A DNA stretch of 64,000 bases from contig CAWAOP010000021.1 of assembly GCA_963783505.1 (NCBI GenBank), positions 1 to 64,000 on the forward strand, in the 5' to 3' direction. Shown piece after piece: positions 1 through 9,452 of the stretch. Position 1 is the stretch's first letter, and each line of letters opens with the position of its first letter. Made by a program: the position numbers and the translations under genes. The notes under the pieces were generated by a model. That model was given only the letters and a program-made list of their open reading frames with translations. It was not told where the DNA came from and did not search any database. Source of the stretch: BOG-224 sp963783505 (GTDB lineage: Bacteria > Acidobacteriota > Terriglobia > Bryobacterales > Bryobacteraceae).

Positions 1-498
1 CCTGCGTCTGACTGCGACGATGAAGGCCGCTCTGAGGAATGCTGCCTCGACCGGATTTGTCGAGGGTGTTGCCGCCGGTACCCTAAATGCGCTGGTCGCC
101 CGGAACCTGTGCGACACCCGTGGAGTCTTGAACCCATACGCAAAGGTAGTGGCCGTTTCCCTTTTGCCGCTCGTCGATCAGTGTCGCGTATTGGAACTAA
201 GACTGGACGAAGCGGACTGCTCCTGGGACGGGGCTCCCGAAGCCGCCGCACTTCGAGTGTGCATGCGAGAAGGCCTGGGGATACGCAGACGAAGGACACA
301 TGCTCCACGCCCTCGTTCACGCGTTGGTGCTGCCACGTGTCTACTCAATTATGGCTGCGGCGTGGAACGCCAGAGCTGGCTATGATCGTGGGCGATCGTG
401 GCTCTACGCCCATTATGCCGGCTACAACGACGTAAATCCTCGCCCTGCCCCATTGGTGGTGTTTGGGGCGAGTGACTTGGAATCTGAGCCGAATCGGA
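1..498. other. Unresolved left-edge region
   Basis: No gene could be supported here. Several overlapping short frames are open on both strands, as expected in high-GC DNA, but none has a good ribosome-binding site or a recognisable motif. The right part probably contains the outer end of the adjoining IS66 remnant; no terminal inverted repeat could be identified. Confidence 0.4.
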
Positions 499-1309
499 TC
501 AGGTCGAGTTTTCGTCGGCGGTGAGGTTTTCGGGGAGTGTGGCGGTTCCGGGCACGGTGATCGCGCGACGGGTGGCCTCGAGCACGTAGCGGTGGGGATC
601 GACCCCCACGAGTTTCGCGCTCTCGAACAAGGTGTAGAAGAGCGCCGCGGCCTCGGCGCCGCGCTTGGAGCGCGAGCCGTAGTGATTCTTCCGCCCGACC
701 ACCACGCCGCGCAGTGCCCGCTCGGCTCGGTTGTTGTAAGCGCGACCCGCGGATCAGAGAGAGACACCGTCAGCCCCGGCCACAGCGAGAGCATGTAGTC
801 GATCGCCTTGGCGAGCGAGCTCTGCGGCAAAGTCACCGGCTTGGTCGCGTAGGCCCACTCCCGCAGCTCGTCGACGATCGCCCGCGAACGCTCTCCCCGC
901 AGCTGATTCCGCAGCGCCAGCACGTCCGCCTTGGCCTCCGCCGGCGCCGTCCGTGGCAGCGCCGGGACCTCGCGCTCCACGGCATAGAAATCGCCGATCA
1001 GGTCAACCGCTCGCTGACACTCCTCGGGAAACGAAGTCTCCGCCTCGACGAACTTCCTTCGGACATGGGCCCAGCAATGCACCGGCCGAATCCCCGGCGC
1101 ACCTCGGGCCAACGCCTCATACACCCCATACCCGTCCGACATCAGGACACCCGCATACTTCCCCAGGACCTCTGCGGCGGCATCCTTCGATCGGTGGTCC
1201 CGGATCCAGTACGCAGCGGCGTCATCGCTCGCCACACACCACGTCCACCAGCGATGGCTCCCGTCGCTGTCCATCACCCGCCAGTGCACGACGTGGACAA
1301 CGTCTACGT
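499..1309 (-). pseudogene. IS66-family transposase remnant (5'-truncated, frameshifted)
   Basis: The minus strand encodes the catalytic part of an IS66 DDE transposase. The reading begins near HWRVMDSDG, passes the second catalytic-aspartate region (VLMSDGYGVYEAL) and the HCWAHVRRKF motif. Near position 745 the frame is lost. The expected continuation (NNRAERALRGVVVGRKNHYG, then SKRGAEAAALFYTL) is found one frame over and ends in a stop at 499, so one base appears to have been lost next to CTTACAAC. The N-terminal helix-turn-helix, zinc-binding part and first catalytic aspartate are missing, because similarity stops at about 1309. The accessory IS66 genes TnpA/TnpB are also absent. The element cannot move by itself. 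The cytochrome gene begins about 100 bp beyond the broken end, so this may be a deletion or insertion scar. Confidence 0.85.
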
Positions 1310-1405
1310 CGTTGACGCCAGCATCAATGTGACCAACGGTGGCTTCAACCCGGCGCTGACGATTCTGGCGAACGCATATCGCGCTTCCGATAAGTTGCTG
1401 CGGGC

Positions 1406-2524
1406 ATGGAAAGGCACGCGGGTGCGTTCGTGAAACGAGCCGTATCGATCGGCGCCCTCGTGCTCGCCGCTTGCGTCCTCATGATACCCGCGACCAATTT
1501 CTATTTCGAAACGGGCCAGGGAACGCGCTGCACGAGTTGTCACGAGATGCAGCCGGTCTACGACCTGTGGCGCGCGTCCAGCCATCGCGGAGTAGGGTGC
1601 GGGAAATGCCACGGCGACGTGCTGACGGCCGGCGCGTCGTTCTACTTGAACAACATGAAGCGGACGTACTCGCACCTCGAGGGCGATCTGCCGGAGCAGA
1701 TCGGCTTCGGCAACGAGTTCGTGCTGGCGATTGAAGCGAAGTGCGAAAGCTGTCACCGCCAGGAATACGCGTCCTGGAAATCCGGCCCGCACAGCGCCAG
1801 CTATTCGCGTATCTTCCTGGATAAGAAGCACAACACCCGGAACATGTTGATGGACGATTGCCTGCGCTGTCACGGCATGTACTTCGAAGGGGGCGTGGCC
1901 GATCTGGTAACGCCGGTCAACCGCGGCGGACCGTGGCGGCTCACGTCCGCCGAACTCGCCGGCAAGGCGTCCATGCCGTGCGTCACCTGTCACATACTGC
2001 ACCGCGAAGGCCGGCCGATGACGAAAATCGGGGCGTCGGGCCGCGCGCCGGGTCCGTCTCAGGAAATCGCCAGGCCGTCGCTCGCGTTCTTTGACCGGCG
2101 CACAAAGAGTTACGTTCCCATCGGGGAACTGCCGATGCCCACGATGCTCGAAGGCAACCGCGCCGTGAAGATGAGTAAGGACCGGCGCCAGGCGCTGTGC
2201 TACCAGTGTCACGCTCCCACCGCGGCCATGCAGGTCGGAAGCGGCGACGACCGCACCGGGCTCGGCGTCCACGAGGGAATCGGTTGCCTGGCCTGCCACG
2301 CGGAGCACGGCGAGAAAACCAGAGCGTCGTGCGCCAACTGTCACCCGAAAATGTCGAACTGCGGGTTGGACGTCGAGACGATGGATACGACGTTCGTTTC
2401 CGAGAACAGCAAACACAACATCCATTGGGTGAAGTGCGCGGATTGCCATACGAAAGGCGTTCCGAAGAAGAAAGTCACGGAGAACCTGGCCGATTGCAAG
2501 GGGTGCCCTTCCCCTTCTCTATGA
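1406..2524 (+). CDS. Membrane-anchored multihaem cytochrome c (NapC/NirT/NrfH-like)
   Basis: A 372-residue protein with an N-terminal membrane anchor (about residues 10-30) and nine CXXCH c-type haem motifs: CTSCH, CGKCH, CESCH, CLRCH, CVTCH, CYQCH, CLACH, CANCH and CADCH. Anchor and haem spacing suggest a periplasmic quinol-linked electron carrier of the NapC/NirT/NrfH type, longer than the usual four-haem members. The C-terminus ends CKGC followed by PSPSL and a stop, so a tenth motif (expected CKGCH) lost its histidine at the very end. This points to a truncation or small frameshift near 2505. A GTG at 1430, giving KRAVSIGALVLAA, is an alternative start that places the signal anchor closer to the N-terminus. 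No reductase partner is adjacent, because the upstream side is an IS66 scar. The electron acceptor is unknown. Confidence 0.85.
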   Translation: MERHAGAFVKRAVSIGALVLAACVLMIPATNFYFETGQGTRCTSCHEMQPVYDLWRASSHRGVGCGKCHGDVLTAGASFYLNNMKRTYSHLEGDLPEQIGFGNEFVLAIEAKCESCHRQEYASWKSGPHSASYSRIFLDKKHNTRNMLMDDCLRCHGMYFEGGVADLVTPVNRGGPWRLTSAELAGKASMPCVTCHILHREGRPMTKIGASGRAPGPSQEIARPSLAFFDRRTKSYVPIGELPMPTMLEGNRAVKMSKDRRQALCYQCHAPTAAMQVGSGDDRTGLGVHEGIGCLACHAEHGEKTRASCANCHPKMSNCGLDVETMDTTFVSENSKHNIHWVKCADCHTKGVPKKKVTENLADCKGCPSPSL

Positions 2525-2552
2525 GGATTTAGTGTTCCCGCTCGAATCGATG

Positions 2553-2574
2553 GGTCCGCGGACGGGCGCGGACC
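2553..2574 (+). terminator. Hairpin downstream of cytochrome gene
   Basis: GGTCCGCG and CGCGGACC form a perfect 8-bp stem with a GACGGG loop, about 30 bp after the cytochrome stop codon. There is no T-run, so this is a possible transcription end or mRNA-stabilising hairpin rather than a classical intrinsic terminator. Confidence 0.4.
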
Positions 2575-2694
2575 TTCACCGGCTCATCGCGGCGCGCGAT
2601 TCCGAGCGAAGGTCTTCCCGGTGAGCCGCTGTACGGCCATGCGCCGGACGCAGGCGTGCCCAAAGGCTTCACAATCGCAAGCTGCTATCAGGTT

Positions 2695-3276
2695 CTAATG
2701 CTTCAGTTCCAGATTGCCGGCGCCGAGGCTGGCACGCAACGTGTACTTTCCGGGTCCTGACCATTTGAGGTGCGGGGAAAGTCCCGATCCGGAATCGCCA
2801 AAGGGTCCGGCGTCGAGATTCCCGACCTTGACGGCAGCGTCCACGGCGCTGTAATCACTGGAATTAGGTATCGCAATCTCGACGTTTCCCGCCTTGCTGT
2901 CAATATCCTTGTTCCCTGCGATTGCTGCGACCTCGAGATTGCCGGCGGAGAGATGGACGGTGAGATCCGCCGTCGCCGGAACTTCCACGGTCGCTCGAAA
3001 ATTGTTATGCGGCGTATCCTTGATTGACAGACTCGCATGCGTTCCACTGGTCCCCAAATCGGCGGTGGCATTGCCGATATTGCCTGCAAACGAGACTCGA
3101 ATACGTTCATCCGGGCTGGCTCGGATGGTGTAATCGCCGCTGTCCAGTTGCATTTCGATACTTCCCGCGGCGGCAAACGGTTTGTCGGCCTTCGTAACCG
3201 GAGCCTGGTCGGGCGCCGGCGAGCAGGAAGCAAGAGCAATCGCAGCTAGAAGAACGAAGTTCGCTCTTGATTTCAT
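2695..3276 (-). CDS. Putative lipoprotein with DUF4097-like beta-repeat domain
   Basis: A 193-residue protein. The chosen ATG at 3276 is preceded by AAGG at a 5-base spacing; the frame stays open upstream but has no better signal. Residues 1-18 form a lipoprotein signal ending in a lipobox-like ALASC, so the mature protein is probably tethered to a membrane. The rest is a beta-rich repeat with recurring VGNLD, AGNLEV, AGNVEI and GAGNLEL elements, as in DUF4097-type adhesin-like beta-helix proteins often found in acidobacteria. No enzymatic motif is visible. It stands alone on the minus strand, facing the cytochrome gene. Family membership is by motif resemblance only, and the function is unknown. 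Confidence 0.7.
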   Translation of the reverse strand: MKSRANFVLLAAIALASCSPAPDQAPVTKADKPFAAAGSIEMQLDSGDYTIRASPDERIRVSFAGNIGNATADLGTSGTHASLSIKDTPHNNFRATVEVPATADLTVHLSAGNLEVAAIAGNKDIDSKAGNVEIAIPNSSDYSAVDAAVKVGNLDAGPFGDSGSGLSPHLKWSGPGKYTLRASLGAGNLELKH

Positions 3277-3938
3277 CACGGCCTTGCCAAACAAGATTTG
3301 CATCCTCGCCCCCTGGGTTTTTAGTATACACGAGCGCACCTTACGCGTACACGCGCTGCTTGTCGCAAAAACAAGCACAGTGCCCATCGCGCGAGAATTG
3401 GTGAGATCAAAGGAATCACGTACTTGCTGGAGTGGCGGAACTGGCGGACGCACTGGACCCAAAACCCGGAATTGAGGGGAGGCCACGGGTGTGTCTTTGA
3501 ATGGGGTGGAGTTTCCCCGATGCGGCAACCCACGGCAAACGAGTTTCCCGTCAGTTCCAGCACAGAACGAGCCACAGGCGCTCTGAAGCGCGCATAATTC
3601 ACAACCACCAGCGGCGGCGGGACTGCGCCGCGCTACCCGGTGTTGTCCCGCGTGCCCCAGGCCGGTCCAGAGTCGCATGATCCACGGTCAGGGTGAGGAA
3701 GCGGTACTCAAGTGGGAAGAGCGCCAGCGGCAGCGCCGCGAGGCCGGCCATATGATCGGTAGCGTTCGGTTAACCCGGAGAGCCACCCTCCCGATCAGTC
3801 AGCGGCCTCTCTTCCGTTACCGTCACCGGTGGCGCGCGGTGACTCCCGGATGCGGGGCCGATCTATCGGCAGCGCGCCTATCCCCTGTTCTGCTGTCCCG
3901 ATGGTCGGACGCCTGAACTCAATTGGCGGGGACCGCCG
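3277..3938. other. Intergenic region with a tRNA fragment
   Basis: No protein gene is supported. The left part holds the 5' tRNA-Leu fragment and its duplicated leader (listed separately). From about 3480 to 3938 nothing recognisable was seen apart from short GC-rich self-complementary stretches. Confidence 0.5.
3366..3472 (+). pseudogene. tRNA-Leu 5'-half fragment with duplicated leader
   Basis: This stretch aligns without gaps to 11833-11939, the leader and 5' half of the intact tRNA-Leu. The 60 bases before the tRNA and GCTGGAGTGGCGGAACTGGC inside it are conserved. The copy decays in the anticodon arm: the anticodon-loop T becomes C (CCCAAAA instead of CTCAAAA), and the variable arm, T arm and 3' acceptor strand are missing. 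It cannot make a tRNA. It is in direct orientation with the intact gene, and the giant repeat-protein gene lies between the two copies. Confidence 0.85.
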
Positions 3939-6900
3939 CTACCGTCCGGCGCCGGCAGGCGCGTTGAACGGAACTTGCCGATTGTCGTCCAGTCCGCTCG
4001 CCGAGACGCCGTAGAATTGCACCTTCGCCAGCGCCCCCGCCGGACCGCTCACGTAGCCCAGCAGCAGGCGCCCGCCCGCCGGCACGCTCACTCCCTCCAA
4101 CCACGCCGCCGCCACTACGCCTCGCCGGCTGTCTTCCACCAGCGACGGCGCCAGCCCGTCCGCCGCCGTGAACTTCAGCTTCGACTGCCGGTCCCCCAGC
4201 CCGAACGTCACCGCTACCCGCGTCAACTCTTCCGCCGCCGATAGATATACCGGCGCGCGCTCACCGCCGTCCGCCTGCCGTTCCAAAGGCCCCAGACCCA
4301 CCGCGCCCGCCGCCGTCCGAATCGCCGGCGTTGCTCCGCCGCGCCGCGCCGCGTCCAGTTCCGTCGTCCCCGCTGTCCCGCTCGATGCGCACACGCCACC
4401 GCGCGAGGTCCGCACCGGCCGCGCCGGGTCCAAGTTGTTCACCCGGAACAACTCCAGGATCAGGTCGCGGACATCCAAAATGCCGTCGCCACCGCGTGAC
4501 GAGGCCGAGTCCGGTGGGTACGGGTCCATCGCGTCGAACCGGTCCGAACAGGCCGCCGGCCGGTATCCCGGTATGCTGTTCACCGCGAACAACTCCTGGA
4601 TCAAGTCCAGAATGTCGAGCACGCCGTTACCGAAATTCGGGGCGTCATCCCGTCCGATGGGATACACATCGCCGACGGTGTAACCGGCCGCGATAGTGGC
4701 GATGTCGGACGCTGCAACGCTTGCAGATCCTCCACCCGATACGCTAACGGAATTCACCTGCGGCGACGCGGCGCCGGACGCTACATTCACCGTCACCGTT
4801 ATGGGCGGGTAGCTCGCGCCCCCCGGGAGCGCATCGCTACGCGAGCAGGTATTGCTCGGGCTCGCGCAGGTCCAGCCCGCTCCGGCCATGGAGACCAAGG
4901 TCAGGCCGGCCGGAACGGTCTCGGTCACCGTGACTTCGCCGCTAGTGGGTAGTGAAGCGGCCGCGTTGCTCACTGTCACGGTGTAGGGCGGCCCAACTCT
5001 CCCAGGCGCGAAGTTTCCTAGATGCGTCTTTGCGACGCTCAAGGCGGGCTGAGCCAGGATCGTCGCCGCGTCAGTGGCATTCGCAGAGGCGGAGCCGCCC
5101 CCCGACGCCAGCACACTATTTACCTGCGGGGAAGTCGCGCCGCCGTCTACACTCACGGTCACGGAGATCGCCGGGTAGCTCGCACCCGGCGCCAGCGGAT
5201 CGTTGCGGGTGCATGTGGCTCCTCCGCTTGGACATGACCACCCATTTCCCCTCATCGAGACAAGAGACAGTCCTACGGGCAAGGTCTCAGTCACAGTCAC
5301 TGTCCCGCTGGTCGGACCGACCGATGCTGCGTTGCTCACTGTCACGGTGAAGGCGGCGCCTGCCTGGCCGGGCGTGAAATTGCCGGTGTGCGTCTTGGCG
5401 ACGCTCAGCGCCGCGACGGCCGGCGTGAACGACCACGTATTGGAACTCTGAGGTCCCAGATTATTGACGGCGGTGACGGACCAGTAATAAACGGCGCCGG
5501 GGCTCAGTCCGCCAAGCGCATAGCTCGTGTTGGCCGTGGTTGCCACAAGACTCATCGCCGCGGGACTTGGTCCAAAGTAGACCGTATACCAAGACGCCCG
5601 GGCGGCGGCGTTCCAGGTGAGTGTGGGCGCCGCCGACGCGGCGGTAATCCCGTTGCCCGGAGCGCTTAAGACCGGGGCATCCGGAGCGCTGGCCGGGGCA
5701 ATGAGTGTAAAGTCTTCGCCCACTTCCATGGCCGCGCCACCGCCTTCTACGGTAACGACGTTTGTCAGTTGGGCGGGCGCCGTGGCCGAAATATCGACTG
5801 TTGCCGTGATCGACGGATAGTTGTAATTGCCGTTAAGTGTGTCTGAACGCGTGCAGGCGGGAGCCGGAGCGGCGGAAGTGCATGTCCAGCCGGAGCCCGA
5901 CATCGAAGCCAATGTCATGCCGGCCGGCAGCATCTCCTTAACGGTCACCGCGCCGCTGGCGCTCCCGGCGAGATATTCATTGGTCACCGTCAGAGTGTAG
6001 ACCGCGCCGCTCTGACCTTGTTGAAAGGAACCCGAGTGGGAGCTCCGAACCGAGAGGACCGGCATCTGGTTGACGGGAGTTAGCAGACTGATGGAGCCGC
6101 CAGCGGCGAGATACGCGTCGCCGGAACTTTCCACGAAGAGTTTTTCGCAGCCTGTGTTCGCGATCGATGAAATAGTGCCCGAAATGTCCGCCTTTCGTAC
6201 CCGCCCGTTGTTGGCGTCGCAGATATAGATCTGGCCGAGAGCGTCAACCGCGACACCCTTGGGGTTGTTCAGTTGCGCGCTCGTAGCCGGCCCACCATCG
6301 CCGGAGAAGCCGGCTGCTCCTGTGCCGGCAACCACGGTGATTGCGCCCTTCGTGTCCACTTTCAGGATTCGGTCACCGAAGCTGTCCGCGACATACAGGT
6401 TGCCGGCCCCATCCACCGCAATGGACTCTCCGCCCGCGCTCGCGTAGGTGTTGATGATGCCGTCGGGCGTGACCACTCTGATTTCATCGTTCCATTCATC
6501 GGCGATGAAGACGTTTCCAGAGCCATCGATCGCCACGGCCACGGGAGATTCGAACTGAGCGTTCACAGCCGGGCCGCCGTCGCCTAACCATCCCCATTCT
6601 CCCAAGCCTGCAAAGGTCGTGATCGTTCCCGACGGATTGACCATCCGGACGCGGTTATTCTGGGAGTCCGCAATGTAAAGGTTCCCGGCTTTATCGAGCG
6701 CCAGGCCGTAGGGGGCATTCAATTGCGCGGCGGTGGCCGGTCCGGCATCGCCGGAGTAACCCGCGACGCCCGTACCTGCGAGAGTCGTGATTGTCCCCCC
6801 CCGGTCGATCTTGCGGACGCGGTTGTCGTCGACTGTCGCGATGTAGATGTTCCCGGCGCTATCTTTAACGACGTCGTAAGCGCCGGCCAGCCCGGCGAGG

Positions 6901-9422
6901 GCGCCAGGGCCACCGTCGCCGATGGAGCCGCCGGCCAGCGTCGAGACCGTGCCCGACGCCGAGATCTTCACAACGCGGGACGTCGTGTATTGCGGCACGT
7001 AGAAACTCCCGGTGTTGTCGATGGCTACGTCGTCGCCCCCGGCTCCTCCGCCCGGAATTGTGTTAATGATCCCCGAGGCATCCACGATTCGGATGGAGTC
7101 GGATGCCGAATCCGAAATGATGAGATCGCCGGACGAGTCCACTGCTAGACCGTTCGGATCCACGAACGACTCGGTTGCGAGGCCGCCGTCGCCCACTGAC
7201 GTGCACATACCGCACTGGTCCGCCGGCCCGATGCCCGCCACGGTTGTGAATACTCCCGCCGGATCCACCTTGCGGACCCAGCCGTTGTCTGCGATGTATA
7301 CGTTGCCAACCGAATCCACTGCGACTGCCGGTGGGTAGGAAAGCTGCGCGCTTGTCGCGACCGGGAAGTATGTGCCGTTGTAACCTGCAATCCCGGTACC
7401 CGCAATGGTGGTGATGATTCCGTTCGTGCTCACTTTTCGAACGCGCTGGTTCCACCAATCGGCGATGTAAAGATTCCCCGCCGCGTCCAGAGCGATTCCG
7501 TAAGGCCACAATAACTTGGCCATTGTGGCAGGGCCGCCATCTCCTCCGTATCCATTCGATGCGGAGCCTGCGACTGTTGTGATGACGCCTGACAGGTTCA
7601 CTTTCCGAATGCGCGAATTGTAGCTATCGGAGATATACACGTTGCCCAGGGCGTCCACGGCCAGCCCCATCGGCTGGTTCAGCTTGGCGTTGATCGCTAA
7701 CCCTCCATCTCCCGCGAAGCCAGACTCGCCCGTTCCCGCGAAGCGGGTAAGCGTTCCGCTGGGATCTACCTTGAAGACCGCATTCATTGCGTTGAGATAG
7801 ACGTTCCCGCTCGCATCGGTAGCGATGCCCCGCTCAACTTGCATCCATACGGACGTGGCCGCCGTCGCGGTCGGTGGCATCCCTTGCCCGCCAGCGAGGG
7901 TCGAGAGCAAATAGCTGGTGGAGAGCAGCGGCGACACACCCTGCAGCGGGGTAAACGTTAGTCCGGCGCCGGCGAGGGCGCCCGTGTGCTGGGCGCCGGC
8001 GTTGGCGGATCCCGAATGGTCGGCCGTTCCGCCCGGAGCTCCCGATGCGGCGGAGGCGACGGTGACCCGCGGCGTGGCGTTGCCGGCCGCGGTCCACCCG
8101 CAACGAGTAAGAGGATTTGTGAGATAAGCCGGTACTGTTTCGCCATCGGCCGCGATCGGCGCGCCGGTTCGACTCAGGCTGAGATCGCACGTGCCGCCTT
8201 GGGTGATTTCCCAGGTGGCTCCGCCCACCGGCACGATGAACGGTTGCGGGCCAGGATTGCGATTCGCCGCTACCGATATTGAAACCGTCCCGCTTCCCGT
8301 CCCCGACGCGGGCCCCTTGACGGAGACGGCCGAGGGGTAGTTGTTGACGACCGTCCAGGGGCACGTGGCTCCTGTGGTGAGGCTCGCCGTTACAGTCCCT
8401 CCGGTCACCGGCAAGCTCACGCTGGAAGGAGAAAGCGAGTAAGAGCAGTAGCCGGCGCTCTGGGTTAGCGTGGCGGACAGGCCGGCGATACTCAGCGTGG
8501 CTGTGCGAGCCGAGGTGGTTGTATTCTCCGCAACCGAGACAGACACAAAACCAGAGCCAATCCCCGTTCCACCGTTCGCGATAAAAGCCCAGCGCGAGTC
8601 GCTGGAAGCGGTCCATGCGCAGCCGCCGGGCGCCGCGATGCCGAAGGACAGCGCCCGAGATCGGCCATCGATCTCCAGCGCCACTGGCGTGACGGAGTAC
8701 GTGCAGCCTCCGATAGACGGGCCGATACGGGCCACAAACGCCCGATCGGCGATCGGGTTCCCTTTCAGGGCCTCGCCGGTGAAGGGGAAGACGCCCGCGG
8801 CGTAACCGGTGACGACCGCGCCGCCCGAGCCATCGATCGCGACTGCGGAAGGGTAACCTCCGTCTCCGCCCGTTAGGAATGTCGAGTAGACCAGCCCCGA
8901 GCCAGCCGGATTGAGTTCGGTCACAAAACCGCCGGTGCGGACCGGCGCGACTACGTAGGCGGTGGACGGGCTGACCGGGTCCGGTACAATACCCGCTGCC
9001 GCCGCGGTCTCGAGGCCCGTACCAATCGGGAGCCACGTCGCCCCTGCATCAGCCGAGCGATAGGCCCCGGCAGGGTCTAGACCGGCGGCATACAGCTCAG
9101 AGGCATGCCCAGCCGAGACGGCGACGATGGCGGGCGAGATGGGCAGCGTTCCTGCCAGCGCCCAGTTTGCGCCGCCATCGGCGGTCCTGAAGAGTTGCGC
9201 CGAATCCGTCACTAGGTAGAGAGCCGAGGGATCGCCAGGCGCGACAGCCAGACCATTGGCGGTCGTCCTCAGGTTGGAGAGGCCGGAGCTGACCGCGACC
9301 CAAGTCGCCCCCTGGTTCGTTGTCTTGTAGACCCCGGCGCCGTAGACTGCTGCGTACACCGACCCATCCGAGGCGGCGGCCATGCCCGAGACGGGTTGTT
9401 CGGGCAGCCCGTTGTTCTCCAA
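3939..9422 (-). CDS. Giant secreted repeat protein, C-terminal part (NHL, BACON-like, DUF11, dockerin-like)
   Basis: 1,827 residues in the same frame as the preceding gene part (9453-11702), from which it is separated by a single TAA. It reads as the continuation of one polypeptide of about 2,590 codons. Approximate order: BNR/Asp-box and SBBP repeats (1-240), three BACON-like Ig repeats (250-480), about ten NHL repeats with the IYIADxxNxRVRKV pattern (510-1130), then DUF11-like repeats and one fibronectin-III-like module (1150-1570). Two dockerin-like EF-hand motifs follow (NGVLDILDLIQELFAVN and DGILDVRDLILELFRVN, about 1605-1680), then a final beta domain. These families act in extracellular binding and surface display. 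The ATG at 9422 lies inside a propeller repeat and is unlikely to be a natural start. Confidence 0.8.
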   Translation of the reverse strand: MENNGLPEQPVSGMAAASDGSVYAAVYGAGVYKTTNQGATWVAVSSGLSNLRTTANGLAVAPGDPSALYLVTDSAQLFRTADGGANWALAGTLPISPAIVAVSAGHASELYAAGLDPAGAYRSADAGATWLPIGTGLETAAAAGIVPDPVSPSTAYVVAPVRTGGFVTELNPAGSGLVYSTFLTGGDGGYPSAVAIDGSGGAVVTGYAAGVFPFTGEALKGNPIADRAFVARIGPSIGGCTYSVTPVALEIDGRSRALSFGIAAPGGCAWTASSDSRWAFIANGGTGIGSGFVSVSVAENTTTSARTATLSIAGLSATLTQSAGYCSYSLSPSSVSLPVTGGTVTASLTTGATCPWTVVNNYPSAVSVKGPASGTGSGTVSISVAANRNPGPQPFIVPVGGATWEITQGGTCDLSLSRTGAPIAADGETVPAYLTNPLTRCGWTAAGNATPRVTVASAASGAPGGTADHSGSANAGAQHTGALAGAGLTFTPLQGVSPLLSTSYLLSTLAGGQGMPPTATAATSVWMQVERGIATDASGNVYLNAMNAVFKVDPSGTLTRFAGTGESGFAGDGGLAINAKLNQPMGLAVDALGNVYISDSYNSRIRKVNLSGVITTVAGSASNGYGGDGGPATMAKLLWPYGIALDAAGNLYIADWWNQRVRKVSTNGIITTIAGTGIAGYNGTYFPVATSAQLSYPPAVAVDSVGNVYIADNGWVRKVDPAGVFTTVAGIGPADQCGMCTSVGDGGLATESFVDPNGLAVDSSGDLIISDSASDSIRIVDASGIINTIPGGGAGGDDVAIDNTGSFYVPQYTTSRVVKISASGTVSTLAGGSIGDGGPGALAGLAGAYDVVKDSAGNIYIATVDDNRVRKIDRGGTITTLAGTGVAGYSGDAGPATAAQLNAPYGLALDKAGNLYIADSQNNRVRMVNPSGTITTFAGLGEWGWLGDGGPAVNAQFESPVAVAIDGSGNVFIADEWNDEIRVVTPDGIINTYASAGGESIAVDGAGNLYVADSFGDRILKVDTKGAITVVAGTGAAGFSGDGGPATSAQLNNPKGVAVDALGQIYICDANNGRVRKADISGTISSIANTGCEKLFVESSGDAYLAAGGSISLLTPVNQMPVLSVRSSHSGSFQQGQSGAVYTLTVTNEYLAGSASGAVTVKEMLPAGMTLASMSGSGWTCTSAAPAPACTRSDTLNGNYNYPSITATVDISATAPAQLTNVVTVEGGGAAMEVGEDFTLIAPASAPDAPVLSAPGNGITAASAAPTLTWNAAARASWYTVYFGPSPAAMSLVATTANTSYALGGLSPGAVYYWSVTAVNNLGPQSSNTWSFTPAVAALSVAKTHTGNFTPGQAGAAFTVTVSNAASVGPTSGTVTVTETLPVGLSLVSMRGNGWSCPSGGATCTRNDPLAPGASYPAISVTVSVDGGATSPQVNSVLASGGGSASANATDAATILAQPALSVAKTHLGNFAPGRVGPPYTVTVSNAAASLPTSGEVTVTETVPAGLTLVSMAGAGWTCASPSNTCSRSDALPGGASYPPITVTVNVASGAASPQVNSVSVSGGGSASVAASDIATIAAGYTVGDVYPIGRDDAPNFGNGVLDILDLIQELFAVNSIPGYRPAACSDRFDAMDPYPPDSASSRGGDGILDVRDLILELFRVNNLDPARPVRTSRGGVCASSGTAGTTELDAARRGGATPAIRTAAGAVGLGPLERQADGGERAPVYLSAAEELTRVAVTFGLGDRQSKLKFTAADGLAPSLVEDSRRGVVAAAWLEGVSVPAGGRLLLGYVSGPAGALAKVQFYGVSASGLDDNRQVPFNAPAGAGR

Positions 9423-9452
9423 GTTCCAGGTAAGTCCGCCGTCTGTCGATTT

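Noticed and set aside
20..385. 121-residue plus-strand frame at the left edge
   Set aside because: No ribosome-binding site or known motif; several overlapping frames are equally open in this GC-rich stretch. A faint resemblance to a transposase tail was too weak to use.
1304..2449. 381-residue minus-strand frame
   Set aside because: Antisense to the multihaem cytochrome, whose nine CXXCH motifs fix the real strand.
4500..7900. Possible CRISPR array or satellite repeats
   Set aside because: Regular repeats here are coding NHL, DUF11 and BACON modules with divergent DNA and no constant spacer pattern.
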